DNA of 5,261 nucleotides from Caulobacteraceae bacterium (GCA_003136615.1 PLFA01000058.1:461-5721), one strand, 5' to 3'; positions 1-5,261 are shown, counted from the first letter of the stretch. A program made the numbers and translations. The notes: generated by a model from the sequence alone, not told the origin.

Positions 1-138
1 TTCGAGCGCCAGGAGCGCGAACGCGCCAAGGCGAACAAGCTGGCTCAAAAGGCCAACGAGAAACGCGAACAGCGCGAACGCGAGCGCGCCCTCTCCCAGG
101 GGCCGGCCGACGCCGCCTCCGCCCCAGAGGAAGATTGA
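1..138 (+). CDS. C-terminal tail of an unidentified protein (5' end outside the window)
   Basis: An open frame runs from the first base to a TGA at 136-138 and gives 45 residues with no start codon that need belong to the window. The visible tail is extremely rich in Glu, Arg, Lys and Gln, with blocks such as ERQERERAK and KREQRERERA, then a short Ala/Pro/Asp-rich end finishing in EED. This pattern fits a charged single alpha-helix or coiled-coil extension with a disordered tip. No domain is visible, so the function cannot be named. The stop lies 10 bases before the ATG of the next gene on the same strand, with no room for a terminator, so the two are probably co-transcribed. That the frame is coding is inferred from its continuity, biased composition and close spacing. 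Confidence 0.65.
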   Translation, partial: FERQERERAKANKLAQKANEKREQRERERALSQGPADAASAPEED

Positions 139-148
139 GAGTTTAGCC

Positions 149-409
149 ATGAATACCGCCGTGATCTTCAACCATGAGACCGTCGCCCTCGACGCCGAGC
201 GGTTCGCGGACTGCGAATTTCGCGAGTGCCGCCTGGTCTATCGCGGCGGCGAGCCCCCCAGCTTCGAGGGCTGCAGCTTCGTCGGCTGCGACTGGCAGTT
301 CGAGGACGCCGCGGCCAATACCCTCAAGCACCTGAAGACCCTGTGGGCCGTCGGCGGCAAGGCCAAAGTCCAATCCGTGATCAAGACGATTACGGAAGTC
401 GGCCGATAA
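149..409 (+). CDS. Small pentapeptide-repeat-like protein, function unknown (86 aa)
   Basis: The ATG at 149 follows a GAGAG Shine-Dalgarno-like run (137-141) by 7 bases, and the frame ends with TAA at 407-409. The middle of the protein (about residues 19-53) shows a five-residue rhythm in which a Cys is followed two positions later by an aromatic or aliphatic residue: C22/F24, C27/L29, C42/F44 and C47/W49. Phe also recurs at positions 19, 24, 39 and 44. This is the periodicity of pentapeptide-repeat proteins, which fold as a right-handed quadrilateral beta-helix; only two short pairs of repeats are present, so at most about one or two coils could form. The last 30 residues (LKHLKTLWAVGG onward) look like an amphipathic helix. 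There is no signal peptide or membrane segment. It follows the preceding gene by 10 bases and is probably in its operon. It converges on the P450 gene. I do not recognise a named family, and no function is claimed. Confidence 0.75.
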   Translation: MNTAVIFNHETVALDAERFADCEFRECRLVYRGGEPPSFEGCSFVGCDWQFEDAAANTLKHLKTLWAVGGKAKVQSVIKTITEVGR

Positions 410-413
410 GCGC

Positions 414-1676
414 TCAAACGGCGTTACGGCTCGGCACGATCACGGGCAGGTGGGTGTAGCCCTTCACGAAGCTCGAATAGACGTGCCGGGGTTCACCGGT
501 CACCCGCACCTCGGGGAAGCGCTTGAGGATCTCTTCCCAGATGATCTTGAGCTGTAGCTCCGCGAGGCGATTGCCCACGCAGCGGTGGATGCCGAAGCCA
601 AAGGACAGGTGCTGGCGCGGACGCTCCCGCTCGATGTTGTAGCGATTGGGCTCGGAGATCACCTCTTCGTCGCGATTGCCCGAGACGTACCACATGAGCA
701 CCTTGTCGCCGGCCTGGATAGTCTTATCGCGCAGGACGAAGTCTTCCTTGGCGGTGCGGCGCATATAGGCCAGCGGCGTCTGCCAGCGGATCGTCTCGGA
801 GACCATGGACGGGATGAGCTCGGGATTTTCCCGCAGCTTGCGATACTGATCGGGGTTCTGGTTCAGGGCGAGGACGCTGCCGGTGATGGTGTTGCGGGTG
901 GTGTCATTGCCGCCCACGATCAGCAGGAGCAGGTTCCCCAGATACTCCATCTTATCCATGTTGCGCGTGGATTCGCCGTGGGCGAGCATGGAGATCAGGT
1001 CGTTGCGCGGCGGGGCGTTCACCCGCTCGTTCCATAGATTCAGGAAATATTCGACGCACTCGAAGAGGATCACGCGGCGCTCTTCGTCTGTTTCGATGAG
1101 GCCGCCCGGCCGGGGCGCGGCGGTGGCCACATCTGACCAGAAGGTGAGTTTGCGCCGGTCTTCCCAGGGAAAATCGAACAGGGTCGCCAGCGTCATGGTG
1201 GTCAGTTCGATGCTGACCTTATCCACCCAATCGAACTCCTCGCCAATCGGGATCGTGTCGAGGATGGAGATCGCGCGTTCGCGGATGATGGGTTCGAGAT
1301 AGCCAAGATTTCCGGGGCTGACGATGGGGCTCACCGTCTTGCGTTGGGCGTCATGCTTGGGCGGGTCCATGGCGATGAACATGGGCAGCTTGAAGTCGTC
1401 TTCCGGATCAAAGGCCGTGATGGCCGGCTCGGAGGAGAAAACCTGATGGTTGGTGTCCACCGCCATGATGTCGTTGTATTTCATGACCGACCAATAGGGG
1501 CCGAACTCTTCGCTCTCGGCGTAATGGACCGGGTCTTCCTTCCTCAGCCGCTCGAAGTAGGGCCAAAACGTATCGTTTTCGAAGAGCTCGGGGCTGGCCG
1601 GCTTGATGTCCTCTAGCGGCACGGAATAGGCGAGGTCTCGCGCCGCCCGCCGAATGCTCTCGCCCGCGTCATCCAT
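414..1676 (-). CDS. Cytochrome P450, CYP153A-type alkane/fatty-acid terminal hydroxylase
   Basis: The 420-residue protein is full length for a soluble bacterial P450. P450 landmarks are all present: the I-helix oxygen-activation motif GGNDTT (255-260), the K-helix ExxR (E294-R297), and the haem-binding loop FGFGIHRCVG (359-368) with Cys366 as the axial thiolate. Long stretches match what I remember of CYP153A6 from Mycobacterium, for example FGPYWSVMKYNDIMAV (58-73), LPMFIAMDPPKHD (97-109) and RQHLSFGFGIHRCVGNRLAE (354-373). CYP153A enzymes hydroxylate the terminal carbon of medium-chain alkanes, fatty acids and some terpenes. They are cytosolic and take electrons from a ferredoxin and an FAD-dependent ferredoxin reductase, neither of which is encoded here. 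The ATG is preceded at 7 bases by an ideal GAGGAGG. The gene lies 105 bp downstream of the flavin monooxygenase on the same strand and may share its transcript. The subfamily call comes from memory of sequences, not from a search; the natural substrate is unknown. Confidence 0.95.
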   Translation of the reverse strand: MDDAGESIRRAARDLAYSVPLEDIKPASPELFENDTFWPYFERLRKEDPVHYAESEEFGPYWSVMKYNDIMAVDTNHQVFSSEPAITAFDPEDDFKLPMFIAMDPPKHDAQRKTVSPIVSPGNLGYLEPIIRERAISILDTIPIGEEFDWVDKVSIELTTMTLATLFDFPWEDRRKLTFWSDVATAAPRPGGLIETDEERRVILFECVEYFLNLWNERVNAPPRNDLISMLAHGESTRNMDKMEYLGNLLLLIVGGNDTTRNTITGSVLALNQNPDQYRKLRENPELIPSMVSETIRWQTPLAYMRRTAKEDFVLRDKTIQAGDKVLMWYVSGNRDEEVISEPNRYNIERERPRQHLSFGFGIHRCVGNRLAELQLKIIWEEILKRFPEVRVTGEPRHVYSSFVKGYTHLPVIVPSRNAV

Positions 1677-1683
1677 CTGGCAG

Positions 1684-1690
1684 CCTCCTC
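1684..1690 (-). promoter_or_regulatory. Ribosome binding site of the CYP153A gene
   Basis: On the minus strand this reads GAGGAGG, a near-perfect anti-16S match, separated by 7 bases from the ATG at 1676. It fixes the P450 start and suggests efficient translation, even if the gene is read as the second cistron of a longer transcript. Confidence 0.85.
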
Positions 1691-1697
1691 ACCGTCC

Positions 1698-1715
1698 AGC
1701 TTCAGCCGCGAAGCT
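1698..1715. repeat. Short inverted repeat just upstream of the P450 ribosome binding site
   Basis: AGCTTC (1698-1703) and GAAGCT (1710-1715) are perfect 6-bp arms around a 6-base loop. The element begins 7 bases upstream of the GAGGAGG site in the direction of P450 transcription. In a transcript running through from the monooxygenase gene it could form a small hairpin that affects mRNA processing or access to the ribosome binding site. There is no following T-run, so it is not a standard terminator. Arms of this length can arise by chance, so function is uncertain. Confidence 0.35.
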
Positions 1716-1720
1716 CTAAG

Positions 1721-1734
1721 TGACGGCAGCGTCA
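1721..1734. repeat. Small palindrome TGACG-N4-CGTCA in the oxygenase intergenic gap
   Basis: TGACG (1721-1725) and CGTCA (1730-1734) are perfect 5-bp arms separated by GCAG. The element sits in the middle of the 105-bp gap between the two oxygenase genes. It could be a transcript hairpin or a half-site pair for a DNA-binding protein. It does not resemble the 18-bp AT-rich palindrome in the divergent promoter. Evidence is limited to symmetry and location. Confidence 0.3.
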
Positions 1735-1781
1735 TGTTTGCGCCATTCCGGGGCGCCCGGCAAGAGCACGGCGTCCAGCTT

Positions 1782-2954
1782 TCAGGCGACCTTGGCGGGC
1801 CGCGGCGCTTGGCTCGCGGCCTGATGTTTGGCGATGGTCGACGCCGCGGCCTCCGCGGCCGCCTTGATAAACTCCGGCGCGTGCCCGGTGGCCCAGTCGA
1901 AGCTGTCCTGGCGGGGCGCATTGACGTTGTTGATGGCCGGCGAGGCGTAGCGGCGCCAGAGTTCATAGCTGGCTTTTGTCTTCTCGAAGTTAGCCCAGTT
2001 GTGAGCCAGCTGCAGAAAGACGCCAAATTCGCCCTGTTTTGCCTGCAGACGCTTGATTTGGGCGATGGCGTCGTCTGGCGTTCCCACCACGGCCGCGCCG
2101 TCATCCACCATCTTGCGGATCGGATCACCGCTCGTGTCGACCGGCTGGCCGGGCCGGCTGATGCGGGCGAAATATTCGGCGAACTGGCGACCGCCGAACT
2201 GAACATTGGCCCAGGCTTCCTCGCGCGTCGGGGCGATATGGACGGGCCCGACAAGGCGAAGACGCGACGGGTCCATCACCTGCCCATGGGCCGCCGCGGT
2301 CTCCTGGGCGATCTTCCAATTGACGCCGAGAGCGTCATAGCCGTGGTGCTGGGTGGCGGCGACGCAGAGGAGACCAAAGCCGTGGCGCCCGGCCAAGGTC
2401 CCGCCCGAAGGCGTCACCGAAGAGGCGACGGCGATCTCGGGGTGAGGCCAGGTATAGGGCTTCAGCTGACAAGTGGCGTCCACCAGATCGAACCAATCTG
2501 AATGGTGGGTCACCCGCTCGCCGGCGAAGAGGCGCAGGATGACCTCGATCCCCTCCACCATGCGGTCTCGGGTCTGGCCGGGCGATATGCCCAGCTGAAA
2601 GGCGTCCGAGGGTAGGAGCCCTGGTCCCACCCCGAACATGACCCGCCCCCGGGTCTGGTGGTCGAGCTGCAGGATGCGGTTCGCGGTGGTCAGGGGGTTA
2701 TGATAGGGCAGTGAGACGACGCCCGTCCCTAAGCGAATGCGCTTCGTGCGCTCGGCGGCGGCGGCGATGAAGACTTCCGGGCTGGCGATGATCTCGAAGC
2801 CACCGGAATGGTGCTCGCCCACCCACGCTTCTTCATATCCCAGGCGATCAAGGTGCTCGATCAACTCCAGATCGCGCTGGATGCAGAGGGTCGGGTCTTC
2901 ATCCAAGGGATGAAAAGGGGCGAGAAAAATCCCGTCCTTGAGCCGCATCGCCAT
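1782..2954 (-). CDS. Luciferase-like (LLM class) flavin-dependent monooxygenase, limonene 1,2-monooxygenase-like
   Basis: The product is a 390-residue member of the bacterial luciferase/F420-type TIM-barrel superfamily. Seen in the sequence are an N-terminal strand LKDGIFLAPFHPL (5-17), the EEAWVGEHHSGG segment (41-52) with the conserved His pair of the active-site region, GTGVVSLPYHNP (76-87), and GRVMFGVGPG (103-112), a typical flavin-phosphate-side region. Family members use FMNH2 supplied by a separate flavin reductase, plus O2, for epoxidation, Baeyer-Villiger or hydroxylation reactions. The N-terminal half resembles, from memory, LimB-type limonene 1,2-monooxygenases, but that family label is often applied loosely and the substrate is not established. 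The end is an Ala-rich tail. I chose ATG 2954 because GGAGGT lies 7 bases upstream. The upstream GTG at 3005 would add 17 residues, but it lies inside the operator palindrome and upstream of the predicted transcription start. The gene is divergent from the TetR gene and upstream of the P450 gene, probably as the first gene of that unit. Confidence 0.9.
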   Translation of the reverse strand: MAMRLKDGIFLAPFHPLDEDPTLCIQRDLELIEHLDRLGYEEAWVGEHHSGGFEIIASPEVFIAAAAERTKRIRLGTGVVSLPYHNPLTTANRILQLDHQTRGRVMFGVGPGLLPSDAFQLGISPGQTRDRMVEGIEVILRLFAGERVTHHSDWFDLVDATCQLKPYTWPHPEIAVASSVTPSGGTLAGRHGFGLLCVAATQHHGYDALGVNWKIAQETAAAHGQVMDPSRLRLVGPVHIAPTREEAWANVQFGGRQFAEYFARISRPGQPVDTSGDPIRKMVDDGAAVVGTPDDAIAQIKRLQAKQGEFGVFLQLAHNWANFEKTKASYELWRRYASPAINNVNAPRQDSFDWATGHAPEFIKAAAEAAASTIAKHQAASQAPRPAKVA

Positions 2955-2961
2955 GCGCGTG

Positions 2962-2967
2962 ACCTCC
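2962..2967 (-). promoter_or_regulatory. Ribosome binding site that sets the monooxygenase start
   Basis: The minus strand reads GGAGGT, 7 bases before the ATG at 2954. This decides for a 390-residue protein beginning MAMRLKDG, and against the longer GTG-initiated frame. A second in-frame ATG at 2948 would have a 13-base spacer and is less likely. Confidence 0.8.
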
Positions 2968-2993
2968 GCTATTCGCCCCTTTGCGGGGTTTTG

Positions 2994-2999
2994 ATTATA
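2994..2999 (-). promoter_or_regulatory. Predicted -10 box for the monooxygenase(-P450) transcript
   Basis: Read on the minus strand this is an exact TATAAT, placing the transcription start near 2987 and leaving a leader of roughly 30 bases with the GGAGGT site. The best upstream -35 candidate is TTGCCA (3025-3020 on the minus strand), but its 20-base spacing is longer than ideal, so the promoter may be weak or activator-assisted. It lies wholly inside the palindromic operator. Confidence 0.5.
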
Positions 3000-3005
3000 G
3001 TTCAC

Positions 3006-3011
3006 TATAAT
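3006..3011 (+). promoter_or_regulatory. Predicted -10 box for the TetR gene
   Basis: An exact TATAAT on the plus strand is the mirror image of the box used by the divergent gene, in the other arm of the palindrome. Transcription would begin near 3018. A poor -35 candidate, TTGCGG, lies at 2981-2986 with a 19-base spacer. The arrangement suggests autorepression of the regulator. Confidence 0.5.
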
Positions 3012-3038
3012 TTAGGACTTGGCAATTGTGGGTCGTGC

Positions 3039-3045
3039 AGGAGAG
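3039..3045 (+). promoter_or_regulatory. Ribosome binding site of the TetR gene
   Basis: AGGAGAG ends 9 bases before a TTG at 3055. It is the strongest Shine-Dalgarno sequence in the leader and supports that TTG over the TTG at 3019, which has only a one-base gap after AGGA, and over the GTG at 3028, which would lie about 10 bases from the predicted transcription start. Confidence 0.5.
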
Positions 3046-3054
3046 CGTTTAGGC

Positions 3055-3747
3055 TTGGCCCTATCACCTGAACGCCGCGCCGCGCGCCAGGACAGGCTTG
3101 CCGAGGTCGCGCAAGCCCTGATCCGGGAACGGGGCGACGCTGGCTTTTCCATGACCGAGCTCGCCCTGCGCGCGGAGGTCAGCCCAGCAACGCCCTATAA
3201 CCTTCTGGGCTCCAAGGCGGAGATCCTGCGCCGCGTTATTACCGACGACTTCGCGCGCTTCACGGACCGGCTGTCCCATGTGCGCGCGGCGAATTCCCTG
3301 GATTTTCTGCTCGCCGCCTCGGATCTGGCCGTGATCCATTATGAGGCCGACCGCCAGCTTCATCGGGGTCTGCTCCGCGCGATCTTTTCCGCCGACTCCG
3401 CCGAGGCGCGGGACGTCATGTCCCTGGAGGCCCGCTCGCTCTGGCGCGCTCTTGTCGCCGCCGCGTTCGGGAGTGGCGACCTGCAAGGCGTGGTGGGACC
3501 TGATGACATCTCCAACCTGTTCATTCGCGTGATCGGCGCCACCGCCCAAACCTGGTCAATGGATGGCTGGTCGCCGGAGCGCTTTCGCCTCGAGATGGGC
3601 TTGGCCGTCAGGTTGATCCTTGTGGCGGTCGTCGCGCCAGGTCGCCGTGACGCTCTGGTCAAGGAGATCGGCCACATCGCCTCAGCCCTCGGTATTGTGC
3701 GCGAAGCCGCGCTTAGGCAGGACGTAATCGCCTTAGCGCGGTCTTAG
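3055..3747 (+). CDS. TetR/AcrR-family transcriptional regulator
   Basis: The protein is 230 residues from TTG 3055 (242 if the earlier TTG at 3019 is used), normal for TetR regulators. Counting from 3055, helix 1 (RLAEVAQALIRERG, about 14-27) leads into the helix-turn-helix FSMTELALRAEVSPATPYNLLGSKAEIL (31-58), in which the usual TetR VSxxTxYxxFxxK pattern appears as VSPATPYNLLGSK. The rest is helical and would form the ligand-binding and dimerisation domain; its sequence gives no ligand. Such proteins usually repress divergent genes until a small hydrophobic ligand binds. Here the gene is divergent from the monooxygenase across an 18-bp palindrome, so that unit and its own gene are the likely targets. 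Its TAG stop (3745-3747) overlaps the TAA stop of the convergent acylase gene. Start choice is uncertain; family assignment is strong. Confidence 0.9.
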   Translation: MALSPERRAARQDRLAEVAQALIRERGDAGFSMTELALRAEVSPATPYNLLGSKAEILRRVITDDFARFTDRLSHVRAANSLDFLLAASDLAVIHYEADRQLHRGLLRAIFSADSAEARDVMSLEARSLWRALVAAAFGSGDLQGVVGPDDISNLFIRVIGATAQTWSMDGWSPERFRLEMGLAVRLILVAVVAPGRRDALVKEIGHIASALGIVREAALRQDVIALARS

Positions 3748-5261
3748 GGCGCCGGCGTCAGCGCGGTGACGTGTTCGGCGGCCGCCTCCACCGCCGCGCG
3801 TGAAAAGAGCATCGGAACATAGCCGCCGCGCGCCCAGATGGGGAACAGATCGCCATAGTGGGGGCTTGCCGGGTCGCCGGATTCGCCCGGCGTATTGACC
3901 ATGACCGAATTATCCCAGGCCCCCACATCCATCACCATGCGTACAGAAGCGCCATGGCTGAGCTCAAAGGTCTTGAGGTCATAGGCGGCAGCCTTGGGGC
4001 TGGAGGGCCCGCCGGGGACGGGGAGTGGGCCGAGCGACATCTGGGCGGCGAGAGCGGGATCCGCCCGGGTGGCGATGGCGGGGACGAACTTGGCCTGATG
4101 CAGGCGTCCCCATGTCCAGGCGGTCATGTCGGGGCCCAGACGCTGCTCAAGCTCCGCCAGGGCGTCCGTGAGGCTTGCTAGCAGAATGTGGTCCCGCGCG
4201 GCGACGGGGTCCGCGCCAAGTTCGGGACCGGGGTTCTCAAGATGGAAAAGAACGGCGTCTAGGCTTCCAGCGCCAATCAGAGTCCAGGCCGCCTGCGGGG
4301 CGGCGGCCTGGACCGCAGCCTTGCCCAGATGCTTGGTCGACCAGACTTCATAGATCGTGGTCGCGACGCTGTCCGTCGTCTCATTGTGGTCCCAGGCCCT
4401 GAGAAGGGCGAGCGCCCGCGCCATCCGAGGATCTGGCGACGTCAGGGGTGCGGCGAGAGCGGTGAGCCGCCGGGAAATGGCGCTGTGGCTGTCGGTCTGG
4501 AGCGCCATGGAATCAGCCACGCTGACCTTGGCGTTCGCGCCGAGAACCTCATCGATCCTGTCGATCCGTGAGCGATCATTCCACTCGAAGGAAACGCGCC
4601 GCGCTTCGGCGGGATAGCCGGCCGGCAGATTCATCTCATTGGCGGTGGCGAACCAGCCCTTGGCCGGGTTCTTCACACTGGGGAGATCCTCGCCTCGCAG
4701 GAACCCCTGCCATTCATAGCGCCCATCGCCCGGAACGGGCAGAAGGCCGTCCCAGTTGGGGCGCACGGGGGTCAGGCCCGAACCTGCCCAGCCCACCGTG
4801 CCGCTCTCGTCGGCCCAGACCAGATTGAGCGGCGGGGCGCCCCAGTGATCATGCGCTGCGATGAAGTCGGACCAGGTCTTGGCGTGGGTGAGCCAGCTCG
4901 CCTCCATGTAGCCGGAGGAACCAGTCGCCTGCCAAACTGACCGCAGAGCGAAGGCGTGTCCATGGGCGGCGTCCTCATCGATCACCGGACCATGGCGGGT
5001 AAAGCGTAGCTCCACCTCCCGCGGCGCCTCGCCCTTGACGGGGATCGTCTCGTGGATGACCCGCATGGGCTCCCAGCCCACGCCATAGCGATATTCATCG
5101 GGGTTGGCGGGGTTCAGCTCATAGACATAGAGGTCTTCCTGATCGATCCCGAAGATTGTCAGGCCGAAGGCGGCGTCATCATTGTGGCCGAAGGAAACCC
5201 CAGGCAGGGCGGGCTCCCCGGCGCCCATCAGGGACAAGCCCGGCGCCTCAAGCTGAACGAT
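3744..5261 (-). CDS. Penicillin acylase family (peptidase S45) protein, N-terminal part outside the window
   Basis: The frame is open from the window's right edge to TAA (complement of 3744-3746), giving 505 visible residues; codons upstream of the TTG at 5237 continue the family sequence (IVQLEAPG), so that TTG is not a start. Family landmarks, counting from residue 1 at the edge, are PGVSFGHNDDAAFGLT (20-35), RHGPV (89-93), LVWADESGTVGW (147-158), the TANEMNLP segment (206-213) where the family places the oxyanion-hole Asn, and near the end NTPGESGDPASPHY (456-469). These enzymes are N-terminal nucleophile hydrolases made as a precursor that cleaves itself into two chains; they hydrolyse amides such as beta-lactam side chains, N-acyl-homoserine lactones or other N-acyl compounds, usually in the periplasm. 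The catalytic Ser at the start of the beta chain and any signal peptide should lie just beyond the edge. Substrate cannot be told from this part. It is convergent with the TetR gene and probably not under the same promoter. Confidence 0.92.
   Translation of the reverse strand: MVQLEAPGLSLMGAGEPALPGVSFGHNDDAAFGLTIFGIDQEDLYVYELNPANPDEYRYGVGWEPMRVIHETIPVKGEAPREVELRFTRHGPVIDEDAAHGHAFALRSVWQATGSSGYMEASWLTHAKTWSDFIAAHDHWGAPPLNLVWADESGTVGWAGSGLTPVRPNWDGLLPVPGDGRYEWQGFLRGEDLPSVKNPAKGWFATANEMNLPAGYPAEARRVSFEWNDRSRIDRIDEVLGANAKVSVADSMALQTDSHSAISRRLTALAAPLTSPDPRMARALALLRAWDHNETTDSVATTIYEVWSTKHLGKAAVQAAAPQAAWTLIGAGSLDAVLFHLENPGPELGADPVAARDHILLASLTDALAELEQRLGPDMTAWTWGRLHQAKFVPAIATRADPALAAQMSLGPLPVPGGPSSPKAAAYDLKTFELSHGASVRMVMDVGAWDNSVMVNTPGESGDPASPHYGDLFPIWARGGYVPMLFSRAAVEAAAEHVTALTPAP

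Larger units (their letters stand above)
2994..3011. promoter_or_regulatory. Probable TetR-family operator: perfect 18-bp palindrome
   Basis: ATTATAGTTCACTATAAT is built from 8-bp arms ATTATAGT and ACTATAAT around a central TC. It is a conspicuous AT-rich island in GC-rich surroundings and lies between the divergent monooxygenase and TetR genes. TetR-family dimers usually bind palindromes of about 15-20 bp placed over such divergent promoters. The site overlaps both predicted -10 boxes, so bound repressor would block RNA polymerase in both directions. Binding by the adjacent regulator is inferred from position and symmetry. Confidence 0.75.

Noticed and set aside
585..1302. Open frames on the plus strand opposite the P450 gene (585-1037 and 883-1302)
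   Set aside because: Both lie opposite strongly conserved P450 motifs, including the haem-binding and I-helix regions, and carry no motif of their own.
1748..1760. CCGGG-GCG-CCCGG as a terminator for the monooxygenase transcript
   Set aside because: On the minus strand the stem is followed by AATGGCGC and not by a T-run, so it does not fit an intrinsic terminator; it is listed only as one of several short inverted repeats.
1694..1784. Similar GTCCAGCTT-CAG strings near both ends of the gap between the oxygenase genes, as possible flanks of an inserted element
   Set aside because: The matched strings are about a dozen bases with an indel, one lies at the end of coding sequence, and nothing resembling a mobile element lies between them. 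Chance similarity is more likely.
1613..2254. A 213-codon minus-strand frame spanning the end of the monooxygenase and the intergenic gap
   Set aside because: It is a frame-shifted reading of the monooxygenase gene, with a Ser/Arg/Pro-rich composition typical of out-of-frame GC-rich DNA and no domain.
1734..2501. A 255-codon open frame on the plus strand opposite the flavin monooxygenase gene
   Set aside because: It is an antisense shadow in GC-rich coding DNA. It has no recognisable domain, and the minus-strand frame has clear family motifs along the same stretch.
2976..2992. CCCC-TTTGC-GGGG followed by TTTT, resembling a terminator on the plus strand
   Set aside because: The stem is only 4 bp, and no plus-strand gene ends here; it lies in the leader of the divergent gene, upstream of both promoters' plus-strand transcript. 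Too weak to call.
3064..3677. Minus-strand open frames opposite the TetR gene
   Set aside because: The plus strand encodes a complete TetR protein with a clear helix-turn-helix. The antisense frames have no ribosome binding site or domain.

Overview
The window is GC-rich, gene-dense bacterial chromosome with strong purine-rich Shine-Dalgarno sites and compact convergent gene ends. The protein content suggests an alphaproteobacterium, and the order Caulobacterales (Caulobacter or Phenylobacterium type) is a reasonable guess. It rests on a CYP153A-type P450, a luciferase-like monooxygenase, an S45 acylase and overall composition, with no rRNA or other marker to confirm it. No tRNA, rRNA, insertion sequence, CRISPR array or prophage remnant was seen.

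Layout. Positions 1-138 (+) hold the charged, probably helical C-terminal tail of a gene that begins before the window. Ten bases later comes a small pentapeptide-repeat-like protein (149-409, +). It converges, with only 4 bp between stop codons, on a cytochrome P450 of the CYP153A alkane/fatty-acid terminal hydroxylase type (414-1676, -). Upstream of the P450 on the same strand, after a 105-bp gap containing several short inverted repeats, is a luciferase-like flavin-dependent monooxygenase resembling limonene 1,2-monooxygenases (1782-2954, -). Divergent from it is a TetR-family regulator (about 3055-3747, +). Its stop codon overlaps that of a convergent penicillin-acylase-family (S45) Ntn-hydrolase, whose N-terminal part lies beyond the right edge (3744-5261, -).

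How the genes may work together. The roughly 100-bp divergent region between the monooxygenase and the TetR gene carries a perfect 18-bp palindrome (2994-3011). Each half contains an exact TATAAT, one reading in each direction. This is the arrangement expected for a TetR repressor controlling both itself and the neighbouring oxygenase genes. The simplest reading is a small inducible oxidation module: TetR sensor, flavin monooxygenase and CYP153A P450, acting on a hydrophobic substrate such as an alkane, fatty acid or monoterpene. The ferredoxin and ferredoxin reductase that a CYP153 needs are not in the window. The acylase and the two leftmost genes are probably neighbours and not part of this module.

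The families are all known. The local combination and the operator are the parts worth following up. I found no clear evidence of a wholly new type of system.
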